Of a stretch of DNA of 64,000 bases, positions 8,748-17,630 are shown piece after piece. Location of the stretch: positions 169,656 to 233,655 of the forward strand of contig JAJYTD010000002.1 of NCBI GenBank assembly GCA_021793235.1, written 5' to 3'. Origin of the DNA: Actinomycetes bacterium (GTDB lineage: Bacteria > Actinomycetota > Actinomycetes > Streptosporangiales > Streptosporangiaceae). The notes under the pieces were generated by a model that saw only the letters and a list, made by a program, of their open reading frames with translations, did no database searches and had not been told where the DNA came from. The position numbers and the translations under genes are program-made. Position 1 is the first letter of the stretch. Each line of letters starts with the position of its first letter.

Positions 8748-8903
8748 GGGCACCTCCCTTGAGCCGGAGGAGGCGGACGGCACCGCTGGGGCGACGGCGC
8801 CCGCCCACCTGCCTCCAATGTGGTTGTCATGGCCAAACGTAGGAGAGGTGGGCGACTGTGGTCCTTGTAGCGTGCACCATTCTTCGGTGCGCCGCCTTGG
8901 TCT
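8748..8903. promoter_or_regulatory. Divergent control region between proline catabolism operon and pucR-like gene
   Basis: A 156-bp gap contains both promoters and, by analogy with PucR systems, is where the regulator would bind. I cannot point to a convincing symmetric operator in it. Confidence 0.4.
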
Positions 8904-10670
8904 ATGCGACAAACTGGAACAATCATGGACTTCATGCCTGACACCGATCCCGGTTCCGCCGAGGACGCCGGTGTTCCTCTGCGTCGGCTGCTGCTCGCGG
9001 TCGGGGATCCGATGGTCGACGTCCTGGCCGCACCCGCCGGACTGGATGTGCGGGTGGACGGCATCGTGATCGTCGATCCCGAGGACGACATCGAGGTGAG
9101 CGCCAACGATCTTGTGCTGCTGATCGGGGCGCGCGGCGCGGCGGCCCGGCATCTGGTGCGGTCGGCCGCACGCCGCGGTGCGGCGGCGGTCGCGGTCAAG
9201 GCGAGCGCCGCGGCCCGCGCCGATGAACCCTCCTACCCGCCTCCGCAGGGCTGGAGCGCGGCACGGCCCGCGACACGGCTGGTGGACGACGAACTCGGAC
9301 TGCTGCGCGCCGCCGCCGGCGAATCCGGGGTGGCGCTGCTCCTCGTCCGCCCCGATGTGCGCTGGGACCAGTTGCAGTCCCTGTGCCGCACCATTGTGGA
9401 CGACGCCCGGCTGACCATCGGAACCGACCTCGGTGACACCTCAGGCGATCTGTTCTCCCTGGCGCAGACCATCGCGACGCTCACCGGCGGCCTGGTCACC
9501 ATCGAGGACTCCGCCAGCCGAGTGCTCGCCCACTCCAGCGGTGCGGACGCCGATGAGCTGCGCCGACTGTCCGTACTGGGCCGCCAGGGCCCCGAGCAGT
9601 ACCTGTCTCTGCTGCGCGAGTGGGGCGTATTCTCCCGCCTGCGCTCCGGAGAGGAGATCGTGCGCATCGACGAGCACCCGGAACTCGGCATCCGGCGCCG
9701 CATCGCGGTGGGCGTCCATGCGGGATCGCAGCCGCTCGGGGCGATCTGGGTGCAGGAGGGGGCGCAGCCGTTGACCGCGAGCTCCGAGGAGGCCCTGCTG
9801 GGTGCGGCGCGGATGACCGCCCTGCACATGCTTCGGCGCCGCACGGAAATGAGCGTCGGCCTGCGGCTGCGTGAGGACCTGTTGGCGAGCCTGCTCGAAG
9901 GCAGGATCGAGGCCGCTGCGCTGGCCGACACCATCGAAGTGGACGCCGACCGGCCGGCCCTGGTCGTGGCGTTCGCGCTGAGCGAGGGGCGTGCGGCCAC
10001 CGCCGAGGAGCACGATCGATCCGGCCGGGAGCTGAAACGGGGCCAGATGATCGACCTTGTCTCGGTACACACCGCCGCCTACCGGCGCACCGCTCTGGTG
10101 ACGGCGCTGGGCGGCCGGGTGTATGCGCTGCTGCCGGAACTGGCGCACCGCTCCGGTGTGCCGGCCGCCGAAGCGTCGATCCTCGCCCTGACCCGAAAAA
10201 CCGTCGAGGCCGCGCGGGGGATGCTCGGCATGGCCGTTCAGGGCGCGATCGGGTCGCTGGTGGAGACACTCGCCGACATTCCCCATTCCCGGGTCGAGGC
10301 CGACCGCGTCCTCGACGCGATGGGACGCGACCTGGCGTGGAATGTGGCGACCATATCCGAGGTGCGCACCCAAGTGCTGATCAGCGAGACGCTCGCACAC
10401 CTGCGCGGCACTCCCGCGCTGCGCGACCCGCGCGTCACACTCCTGGCCCGGCACGACGCCACCGCCGGGTCCGAGCTGGTGCACTCCCTGCTGGTGTATC
10501 TGGAGGAGTTCGGCGATGTCCGCGCGGCCGCGGCGCGGCTGCATATCCACCCCAACACGCTGCGCTACCGGGTGCGCCGCGCGGAGTCAGTGGCCGGGAT
10601 CGACCTGTCAGACCCCAACCAGCGGCTGTTCACCCACCTGCAGCTGCTGATGGAAGACGGGGAGCGCTGA
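8904..10670 (+). CDS. PucR family transcriptional regulator of proline catabolism
   Basis: DNA-binding regulator, 588 residues. The last ~70 residues are the PucR C-terminal helix-turn-helix: SLLVYLEEFGDVRAAAARL, then HIHPNTLRYRVRRAESVAGI. The middle (about residues 160-320) resembles a GAF-like sensory region with IVRIDEHPELGIRRRIAVG, and the N-terminal ~150 residues resemble the PucR purine-regulator domain. It is divergent from the proline dehydrogenase pathway genes, the arrangement known in Streptomyces, so it probably activates them in response to proline. Three in-frame ATGs (8904, 8925, 8934) lack clear ribosome sites; the first is used here. The effector is not shown by the sequence. 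Confidence 0.88.
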   Translation: MRQTGTIMDFMPDTDPGSAEDAGVPLRRLLLAVGDPMVDVLAAPAGLDVRVDGIVIVDPEDDIEVSANDLVLLIGARGAAARHLVRSAARRGAAAVAVKASAAARADEPSYPPPQGWSAARPATRLVDDELGLLRAAAGESGVALLLVRPDVRWDQLQSLCRTIVDDARLTIGTDLGDTSGDLFSLAQTIATLTGGLVTIEDSASRVLAHSSGADADELRRLSVLGRQGPEQYLSLLREWGVFSRLRSGEEIVRIDEHPELGIRRRIAVGVHAGSQPLGAIWVQEGAQPLTASSEEALLGAARMTALHMLRRRTEMSVGLRLREDLLASLLEGRIEAAALADTIEVDADRPALVVAFALSEGRAATAEEHDRSGRELKRGQMIDLVSVHTAAYRRTALVTALGGRVYALLPELAHRSGVPAAEASILALTRKTVEAARGMLGMAVQGAIGSLVETLADIPHSRVEADRVLDAMGRDLAWNVATISEVRTQVLISETLAHLRGTPALRDPRVTLLARHDATAGSELVHSLLVYLEEFGDVRAAAARLHIHPNTLRYRVRRAESVAGIDLSDPNQRLFTHLQLLMEDGER

Positions 10671-10673
10671 TCC

Positions 10674-10713
10674 TGGCACCAGCGGGGAAGCGCGGTCGGG
10701 GCCGCTGGTGCCA
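10674..10713 (+). terminator. Terminator hairpin after the PucR gene
   Basis: A perfect 12-bp stem (tggcaccagcgg with ccgctggtgcca) begins a few bases after the stop codon. No U-tract follows. Confidence 0.7.
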
Positions 10714-10738
10714 CGGTCAACAGTGGTGTAGGCACGGG

Positions 10739-10812
10739 TACCCCCGGTCGGACTCGAACCGACACTTGTGACCCTTTTAGGGGGCCTGCCTCTTCCATTG
10801 GGCTACGAGGGC
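10739..10812 (-). tRNA. Atypical class-I tRNA with UAA anticodon (tRNA-like)
   Basis: A complete 74-nt cloverleaf can be folded: acceptor GCCCUCG/CGGGGGU (7 bp with G1-U72 and U5-G68 wobbles), D arm GCC...GGC, anticodon stem GGCCC/GGGUC, T arm GUCGG-UUCGAGU-CCGAC, discriminator A73. The anticodon loop is CCUAAAA, giving UAA, which would read the leucine codon UUA. Leucine tRNAs are class II with a long variable arm, but here the variable region is only six bases (ACAAGU). Position 33 is C instead of the near-invariant U, and no CCA is encoded. It is therefore not the normal tRNA-Leu(UAA) (bldA type). It could be a non-canonical, regulatory or decaying tRNA. Confidence 0.65.
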
Positions 10813-10876
10813 CTGACCATCATACCGACTACCGTAAAATCAGCGGGCCTCGCGTTCCACGCATTCCCAAACATAC

Positions 10877-10913
10877 GAGGCGGCCGGTCCTGACCTGCAG
10901 GACCGGCCGCCTC
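10877..10913 (-). terminator. Terminator hairpin after ndh
   Basis: A perfect 16-bp stem (gaggcggccggtcctg and its complement) with a 5-base loop lies just past the ndh stop. Confidence 0.75.
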
Positions 10914-10928
10914 CGCCGACGCGGTGGG

Positions 10929-12308
10929 TCAACTGACGCGCCGGAGCAGCTGCCCGTTCTCCACCTGCGGCCTGCTGGCATCCTCGAACGCCTGGCGCGG
11001 CTCGCCCATCTCCGGGAGCCCTGCGAAGTCGCGCCGGAGGAGGAAAGCAAGCGTCCAGTCGGCCAGTACCCGCAACTTGCGGTTGAGGGTCGGCACCGCG
11101 TACAGGTGGTAGGAGCGGTGTGCGTACCAGGCGGGCCGCCCGGTCAGCTTGACCTTGCCGAACAGCTGCGCCGCGCCCTTGTGCATTCCCAGGCCGGCGA
11201 CCGCCCCCAGGTTCTCGTGCTTGTAGGCGGTCGGCTTCGTACCGCGCAGGGCCGCGATGACGTTGTCGGCCAGGACCGGGGCCTGACGCACGGCGTTCTG
11301 CGCGTTCGGCGGGTAGAAGCCGCCGTTGCCGTCAGGCACCTGAGCGTTGTCGCCGCCGGCGAACGCGCCGTCCACTCCGTTGACCGCGAGGAACTCGGTG
11401 GTGTCGATGTGGCCCTTCGGACCCAGCGGCAGATCACTGGCCTGCACGACCGGGTTGGGCTTGACGCCGGCGGTCCATACGAGCGTACCCGCGTCGAACT
11501 CGGCACCGTCGCTGAGCTTGATGCGCTGGTCAACGGCCGATTCCAGGAAGGTGGACAGGCGCACATCAATACCGCGCAGCTTGAGCTGGTTCAGCGCCTT
11601 GCTCCCCACCTGCGGTCCGACCTCCGGAAGAATCCTGTCCGCGGCTTCGATGAGGTAGAAGTGCAGGTCGTCGACGCTGATCGACGGATAGATCCGGGTG
11701 GCGTCGCGCGCCAGGTCCTCCAATTCGGCGATCGCTTCGGCACCGGCGAACCCGCCGCCCACGAACACGAAGTTCAGCGCCTTGCGGCGGAGGTCCGGGT
11801 CGTCGGTGGAGTCGGCGATGTTGAGCTGTTCGAGGACGTGGTTGCGCAGATAGGCGGCCTCCTCGACGGTCTTGATGCCGATGCCCCACTCGGCCAGTCC
11901 GGGGATGGGCAGTGTGCGGGACACCGCACCGGCCGCCATGACGATGTAGTCGTAGGAGATCGTGCGCGGCTCGCCGAGGTTGGGCTCGAAGTCGACCGTG
12001 CGGCCGGCGTGATCGATGCGGATGACGCGCCCGTTGAGGACGCGTGTGCGCTTGAGAACTTTGCGCAGCGGGACGACGACATTGCGCGGGGAGATGCTGC
12101 CCGCCGCGGTCTCAGGAAGAAACGGCTGGTAGGTCATGTAGGAGTTCGGGTCAACGACCGTGATCCGCGCCTCGCCCGGCCCGAGCTTCTTCTCCAGCCG
12201 CCTCGCGGTGTACATGCCCAGGTAGCCGCCGCCGACGATGAGTACGTGCGGGATCTCCGATTCGTCACCACCGCCGTAGACCAGTCGGTAGTTCCTGCTC
12301 TCGGTCAT
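10929..12308 (-). CDS. ndh: Type II NADH dehydrogenase (NAD(P)/FAD-dependent oxidoreductase)
   Basis: Non-proton-pumping NADH:quinone oxidoreductase at the inner face of the membrane, 459 residues. Two Rossmann dinucleotide sites are clear: HVLIVGGGYLGMYTARRL near residue 20 for FAD and FVFVGGGFAGAEAIAELE near residue 175 for NADH. The late GDNAQVPD and PNAQNAVRQAPVLADN motifs are the usual FAD/quinone-side signatures, and the C-terminal WTLAFLLRRDFAGLP helix probably binds the membrane. The ATG (MTESRNYRL) is chosen because the family starts there; the upstream frame is poorly conserved in composition. Two Rex-type sites upstream imply NADH/NAD+ control. Confidence 0.93.
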   Translation of the reverse strand: MTESRNYRLVYGGGDESEIPHVLIVGGGYLGMYTARRLEKKLGPGEARITVVDPNSYMTYQPFLPETAAGSISPRNVVVPLRKVLKRTRVLNGRVIRIDHAGRTVDFEPNLGEPRTISYDYIVMAAGAVSRTLPIPGLAEWGIGIKTVEEAAYLRNHVLEQLNIADSTDDPDLRRKALNFVFVGGGFAGAEAIAELEDLARDATRIYPSISVDDLHFYLIEAADRILPEVGPQVGSKALNQLKLRGIDVRLSTFLESAVDQRIKLSDGAEFDAGTLVWTAGVKPNPVVQASDLPLGPKGHIDTTEFLAVNGVDGAFAGGDNAQVPDGNGGFYPPNAQNAVRQAPVLADNVIAALRGTKPTAYKHENLGAVAGLGMHKGAAQLFGKVKLTGRPAWYAHRSYHLYAVPTLNRKLRVLADWTLAFLLRRDFAGLPEMGEPRQAFEDASRPQVENGQLLRRVS

Positions 12309-12458
12309 CGCATATCCGCCCTTGGTTCCTGTTCCGAGCCCTGAGTAAGAGCAGCAAAGGTCGGCAAGTATTTTTTGTTCAGCATGTTCAGCCTGGTTTT
12401 TCATCGAAAGAACACACTTTCTTGCCGGCGGGTCGGAGCTCGCCTTCTCCTCCCCCGC

Positions 12459-12476
12459 TTGTGCATTCTTTCACAA
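12459..12476. promoter_or_regulatory. Rex operator-like site 1 upstream of ndh
   Basis: TTGTGCATTCTTTCACAA matches the actinobacterial Rex consensus TTGTGAA-N4-TTCACAA except at two positions in the left half. It lies about 150 bp upstream of the ndh start codon. Rex releases DNA when NADH is high. No rex gene is in the window. Confidence 0.65.
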
Positions 12477-12562
12477 GCCCCCGCCGTCGAGGAAGGAAGA
12501 GCAACGATCAGTTCCCCCCACCATAGAGCCGGATCAAGGGACATTTCCCCAGTTCAGGGGGC

Positions 12563-12580
12563 TTGTGAAGGCTTTCACAC
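12563..12580. promoter_or_regulatory. Rex operator-like site 2 upstream of ndh
   Basis: TTGTGAAGGCTTTCACAC matches the Rex consensus at all conserved positions but the last base. It lies 104 bp beyond site 1, in the same ndh upstream region and downstream of the convergently placed ppx 3' end. The 382-bp gap 12309-12690 holds these two sites and no gene that I can support. Confidence 0.7.
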
Positions 12581-12690
12581 GGTCGATGGCCGGTGATGCG
12601 TCTCACGGGCCCACCGGTGTTGCGCAGCCGGGAAGACCCAACGAAACCGCAGCAGGCCGAAGACCTGAATCAAGCGGCCACCGCACCGGA

Positions 12691-13671
12691 TCAGCGGGCG
12701 GCCTCCAGGCACAGGCTCCAGGCGATGCCGTCGAGGATGTCGTGCTCGCTCGCGATGAACTCCCGCCCCCCGGTCCGGGCGAGCACCCGGTCCAGGATCA
12801 GCGCACCGGCGCCGATCACATCCACGCGCCCCGGATGCATCACGCCGATCGCGGCCCGCTGCCCGTGCGGCATCGCCAGCAGTTCGTCGGCGATGACGTG
12901 CACGCGCCCCGCCGGAACCCGCGTGTGGTGGATGCGCTCGGAGTCGTATCCGGGAAGGTCCAGCGCGATCCCCGCCACCGTTGTGGCGGTCCCCGCCACG
13001 CAGACGACCGTGGACGCCTCCGCCAACGGAACCACCGAGGCGGCCTCGTCCAGCGCGGCGTCGATGTCGGCGGTGGCCGCGGCGACCTGCGCGGCCGTGG
13101 GCGGATCACCGGTGAGATGACGTTCGGTCATCCGGACACAGCCGATGTCCACCGAACGCGCCGCACGTACCGCACCGGCCTCCTCGGCCCCGGCGTGACC
13201 CAGAACGAACTCGGTGGAGCCGCCACCGATGTCCACCACGAGGAACGGGCGCTCGAAGCCCTCGGCCCCCTCCAGTTCGGCGGTGGCGCCGATGAAGGAG
13301 AGCTCCGCCTCCTCGTCCCCACTGACCACTTCGGGATCGACACCGATGATCGCGCGGACGCCGTCGATGAACTCCTGGCGGTTGGCCGCGTCCCGGGTGG
13401 CGCTCGTCGCCACCATCCGCACGGCCTCGGGCCCCGGTTCGACCCCGTGCTTGCGCATCAGATCGGCGTATCCGCGCAGCGCGGCGAATGTACGCTCCAA
13501 GGCCTCAGGCGCGAACGCCCCGGTACGGTCCACTCCCTGGCCGAGCCGGACCACTTCCATACGCCGTTCGAGGTCGACCAGCTGCACCTCGTCCTCGTCC
13601 AGCGAGACGACCCTGGAGACCAGCAGCCGGATGGAGTTCGTGCCGCAGTCCACGGCAGCCACGGTGGTCAC
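12691..13671 (-). CDS. ppx: Ppx/GppA phosphatase family protein (exopolyphosphatase)
   Basis: Hydrolyses terminal phosphate of polyphosphate or the pppGpp 5' phosphate; 326 residues, the short actinobacterial form lacking an HD domain. Phosphate-binding motifs of the ASKHA fold are AAVDCGTNSIRLLV at the N-terminus and FLVVDIGGGSTEFVLG near residue 130; VVCVAGTATTVAGI is the third motif. The GTG start overlaps the stop of the DUF501 gene by four bases (GTGA) and is preceded by AGGAG, so translation is coupled. It is the last gene of the conserved eno-ftsB-DUF501-ppx series. Confidence 0.92.
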   Translation of the reverse strand: MTTVAAVDCGTNSIRLLVSRVVSLDEDEVQLVDLERRMEVVRLGQGVDRTGAFAPEALERTFAALRGYADLMRKHGVEPGPEAVRMVATSATRDAANRQEFIDGVRAIIGVDPEVVSGDEEAELSFIGATAELEGAEGFERPFLVVDIGGGSTEFVLGHAGAEEAGAVRAARSVDIGCVRMTERHLTGDPPTAAQVAAATADIDAALDEAASVVPLAEASTVVCVAGTATTVAGIALDLPGYDSERIHHTRVPAGRVHVIADELLAMPHGQRAAIGVMHPGRVDVIGAGALILDRVLARTGGREFIASEHDILDGIAWSLCLEAAR

Positions 13672-14249
13672 TCGGCTCCTCCTGCACTGTCCTGTCCGCT
13701 GCGCTCGCCGCCTGCCGCGCTTTCGCCCGCGCACACGCACGGCCCCTTCGCCCACCAGTCGGGGAGCGCGTCCAGCGCCTCCCGGCCGAAGGGGTTGCCG
13801 CCCGGCCTCGCGAGTTCGTGAGCGACCAGAGCATGCAGGCACTTCACCCGGGCGGGCATGCCCCCCGCACTCTGCATCCCCTCGGGCAGCGGCTCCACGC
13901 CGTCGGCCCGCGCCTGCTCTGCACGCTCGGCGACATAGGAGTCATGCGCCTGCTGGTAGGCCGCGCGCAGCTCCGGGTCGCCCGCCAGGCGCTCCTGCAT
14001 CTCCCGCATCAGGCCGCCGGCTTCCAGCGTGCCAATGGCAGAAGCGGCGCGCGGGCAGGTGAGGTAGTAGAGCGTCGGGAACGGCGTTTCATCCTCCAGC
14101 CGCGGAGCGGTGCGCACTACGTCAGGAAGGCCGCAGGGACAGCGGTGCGCCACCGCGCGCAGCGCGCGCGGCGCGCGGCCCAACTGGAGTTCGACAGCAG
14201 CGGCGTCCTCGGCTGAGACGCGTTCTCCGGCATGATCGGTGTTGGCCAT
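13668..14249 (-). CDS. DUF501 domain-containing protein
   Basis: Protein of unknown function, 193 residues, conserved in actinobacteria directly upstream of ppx. The DUF501 core covers about residues 18-175, with AVAHRCPCGLPDVVRTAPRL near the start, FPTLYYLTCPRAASAIGTLE, and GGMPARVKCLHALVAHELA followed by GGNPFGREALD. Several conserved Cys and His residues (CPCG, CLHALVAH) suggest a metal site. Its stop overlaps the ppx start. The usual upstream partner ftsB is separated from it here by a Spo0M-like gene on the other strand. Confidence 0.9.
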   Translation of the reverse strand: MANTDHAGERVSAEDAAAVELQLGRAPRALRAVAHRCPCGLPDVVRTAPRLEDETPFPTLYYLTCPRAASAIGTLEAGGLMREMQERLAGDPELRAAYQQAHDSYVAERAEQARADGVEPLPEGMQSAGGMPARVKCLHALVAHELARPGGNPFGREALDALPDWWAKGPCVCAGESAAGGERSGQDSAGGAE

Positions 14250-14460
14250 GGCGACTTCAGCCTAGCCGCTCGGAGATCATCCCCGCGCCCATCGGCGGGC
14301 GGACGCCGAACATGGGTCCTTAACTGCGGCTAACCCGCAGGTCCGCACCCATATACGGACATGTAACCTCGCTGGATCGGTACGGCCGGGAAGAACACGC
14401 ACCGGCCGTGCGGGCGCATACGCAGCGCCCGCGGGTCGATCACAGAGCGGAAGGATGCCC

Positions 14461-15246
14461 ATGGCTTTCAAACGGATACTGGCGGGGTTGGGCTTCGGCG
14501 GAGCGACGGTGGAGACCGTCCTGGCCGAGGAGAACATGTTCCCCGGGGGTGTGGTGCGCGGCCACGTGCACATCGAGGGCGGGTCGGTGGACCAGCACGT
14601 GCAGCGGTTGACGGTGGGCATGCAGGTGCGGGCCGAGGTCGAGCGGGGCGACTCCGAGTACCAGCAGGACCTCGAGTTCGCCCGGATCCAGGTCGGCGGC
14701 GAACTGCACCTGCGGCCGGGTGCGCGGCTGAGTGTGCCGTTCGAGCTGAAAGTGCCGTGGGAGGCCCCGATCAGCATGTATCGGGGCCGGTACCTGCGGG
14801 GCATGCGGGTGGGGGTGAACACCCGGTTGCACGTGGCCGCCGGCGTGGACCCCGGGGATCTGGACCCGGTGGCGGTACACGCGCTGGACACGCAGACGGC
14901 CATCATGGACGCGCTGGACAAGCTCGGGTTCTCCTTCGTCAAGGCCGATGCCGAGCGTGGGCGGATCCGCGGTGTCCGGCAGCGGCTGCCGTTCTACCAG
15001 GAGATCGAGTACCGGTCGCCGCGCCGGTACCGGGGCCTCAACGAGCTGGAGCTGACGTTCATCACCGATGAACGGGGCTGCGATGTGCTGCTGGAGATGG
15101 ACAAGAAGCCGGGACTGCTGCTGGGCGAAGGGCGCGACACCTACCAGCGGTTCCGGGTGGAGCACGGCACGGCCAAGACTGAGGACTGGGCCGGGCGGCT
15201 GCACACCTGGATCGACTCGGCCGCGGGGCGGCGCGGCCTGCTCTGA
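14461..15246 (+). CDS. Spo0M (SpoOM)-like sporulation control protein
   Basis: Arrestin-like cytoplasmic protein of 261 residues. Bacillus Spo0M affects sporulation and cell-shape control; the actinomycete homologues are less studied. The family start MAFKRILAGLGFGGATVETVL is present, then paired beta-sandwich modules with FPGGVVRGHVHIEGG and LSVPFELKVPWEAPIS, and a C-terminal part with EIEYRSPRRYRGLNELELTF. The ATG at 14461 is preferred because AAGGA lies seven bases upstream, while an ATG two codons earlier abuts that site. It interrupts the otherwise conserved DUF501-ftsB order and is transcribed the other way, which suggests a lineage-specific insertion. Confidence 0.85.
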   Translation: MAFKRILAGLGFGGATVETVLAEENMFPGGVVRGHVHIEGGSVDQHVQRLTVGMQVRAEVERGDSEYQQDLEFARIQVGGELHLRPGARLSVPFELKVPWEAPISMYRGRYLRGMRVGVNTRLHVAAGVDPGDLDPVAVHALDTQTAIMDALDKLGFSFVKADAERGRIRGVRQRLPFYQEIEYRSPRRYRGLNELELTFITDERGCDVLLEMDKKPGLLLGEGRDTYQRFRVEHGTAKTEDWAGRLHTWIDSAAGRRGLL

Positions 15247-15316
15247 ACGCCGGTAGGCGGCGCATGCGCGCACAGTAGGCACATTCGCGGCGGCGTGCGC
15301 AGCAGGGGAAGCGGGC

Positions 15317-15919
15317 CTACCCCCGTTCGGGCGGCCGCGCCTCGGGGATCTCCTCCTGCTCCGTATCCGCGGCGTCGGCGCCCTGGACCGACTTCCACAG
15401 CCGCGTGAACCAGGGTTCGGGCTTTGCCGAGGAGTCCTCGTGGCCGCTCTCCTCGTCGTCGCCGGAGATGACGACATAGGCCTGCTCCCCGGGGTACTGG
15501 TAGTGCAGCCGAGTGCGGGCCTCACGTTCGATATAGGCCGGGTCCTGCATCTGCTCGCGGCGCTCCTCGAGATCGCTCACGTTCTCCCGGGTCTGCGCCC
15601 GCTGATCCTGGAGTCCGGCGATCTCGGCGCGCTGGGCGACATACTCGCGCAGCGGGTAGGCGAGACTGAGCGCGATCACGCAGATCACCAGGGCGAGAAT
15701 CGCCGCACGGCTGGTCAGTGCGGGGCGGGTCCGCCCGGAGGGCGCAGCTGCCGACGGCCCTGAAGCCGCGCTCTTCCTGCTTCTCCCCGTGGCGGATCCG
15801 CCGCTCCTCGCCTTCGGGCCCGAGGTGCCGGAAGCGGATGGCCCCGCCCGTCCGCCCCCGCGCAGGCGGGGTTCACGCCGGGCAGGGGACCCTTTGGGCT
15901 GCTCTGGCACCTTGGACAC
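15317..15919 (-). CDS. ftsB: FtsB/DivIC-family septum formation initiator
   Basis: Small bitopic division protein that partners FtsL and FtsQ at the septum, 200 residues. The first ~70 residues are basic, Ser/Gly/Pro-rich and cytoplasmic. One membrane span follows (TSRAAILALVICVIALSLAY). A short extracellular coiled coil then runs from REYVAQRAEIAGLQDQRAQT to LEERREQM and leads into the family motif DPAYIEREARTRLHYQYPGE. The acidic C-terminal tail is variable. GTG start. It sits 11 bp behind eno, as in most actinobacteria, and is probably cotranscribed. Confidence 0.9.
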   Translation of the reverse strand: MSKVPEQPKGSPARREPRLRGGGRAGPSASGTSGPKARSGGSATGRSRKSAASGPSAAAPSGRTRPALTSRAAILALVICVIALSLAYPLREYVAQRAEIAGLQDQRAQTRENVSDLEERREQMQDPAYIEREARTRLHYQYPGEQAYVVISGDDEESGHEDSSAKPEPWFTRLWKSVQGADAADTEQEEIPEARPPERG

Positions 15920-15930
15920 GGCCGTACAGC

Positions 15931-17630
<1,700 letters not shown>

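Noticed and set aside
12565..13821. Long plus-strand frame opposite ppx
   Set aside because: It is a mirror of the ppx coding pattern; its product has no recognisable domain and the opposite strand encodes a complete Ppx/GppA protein.
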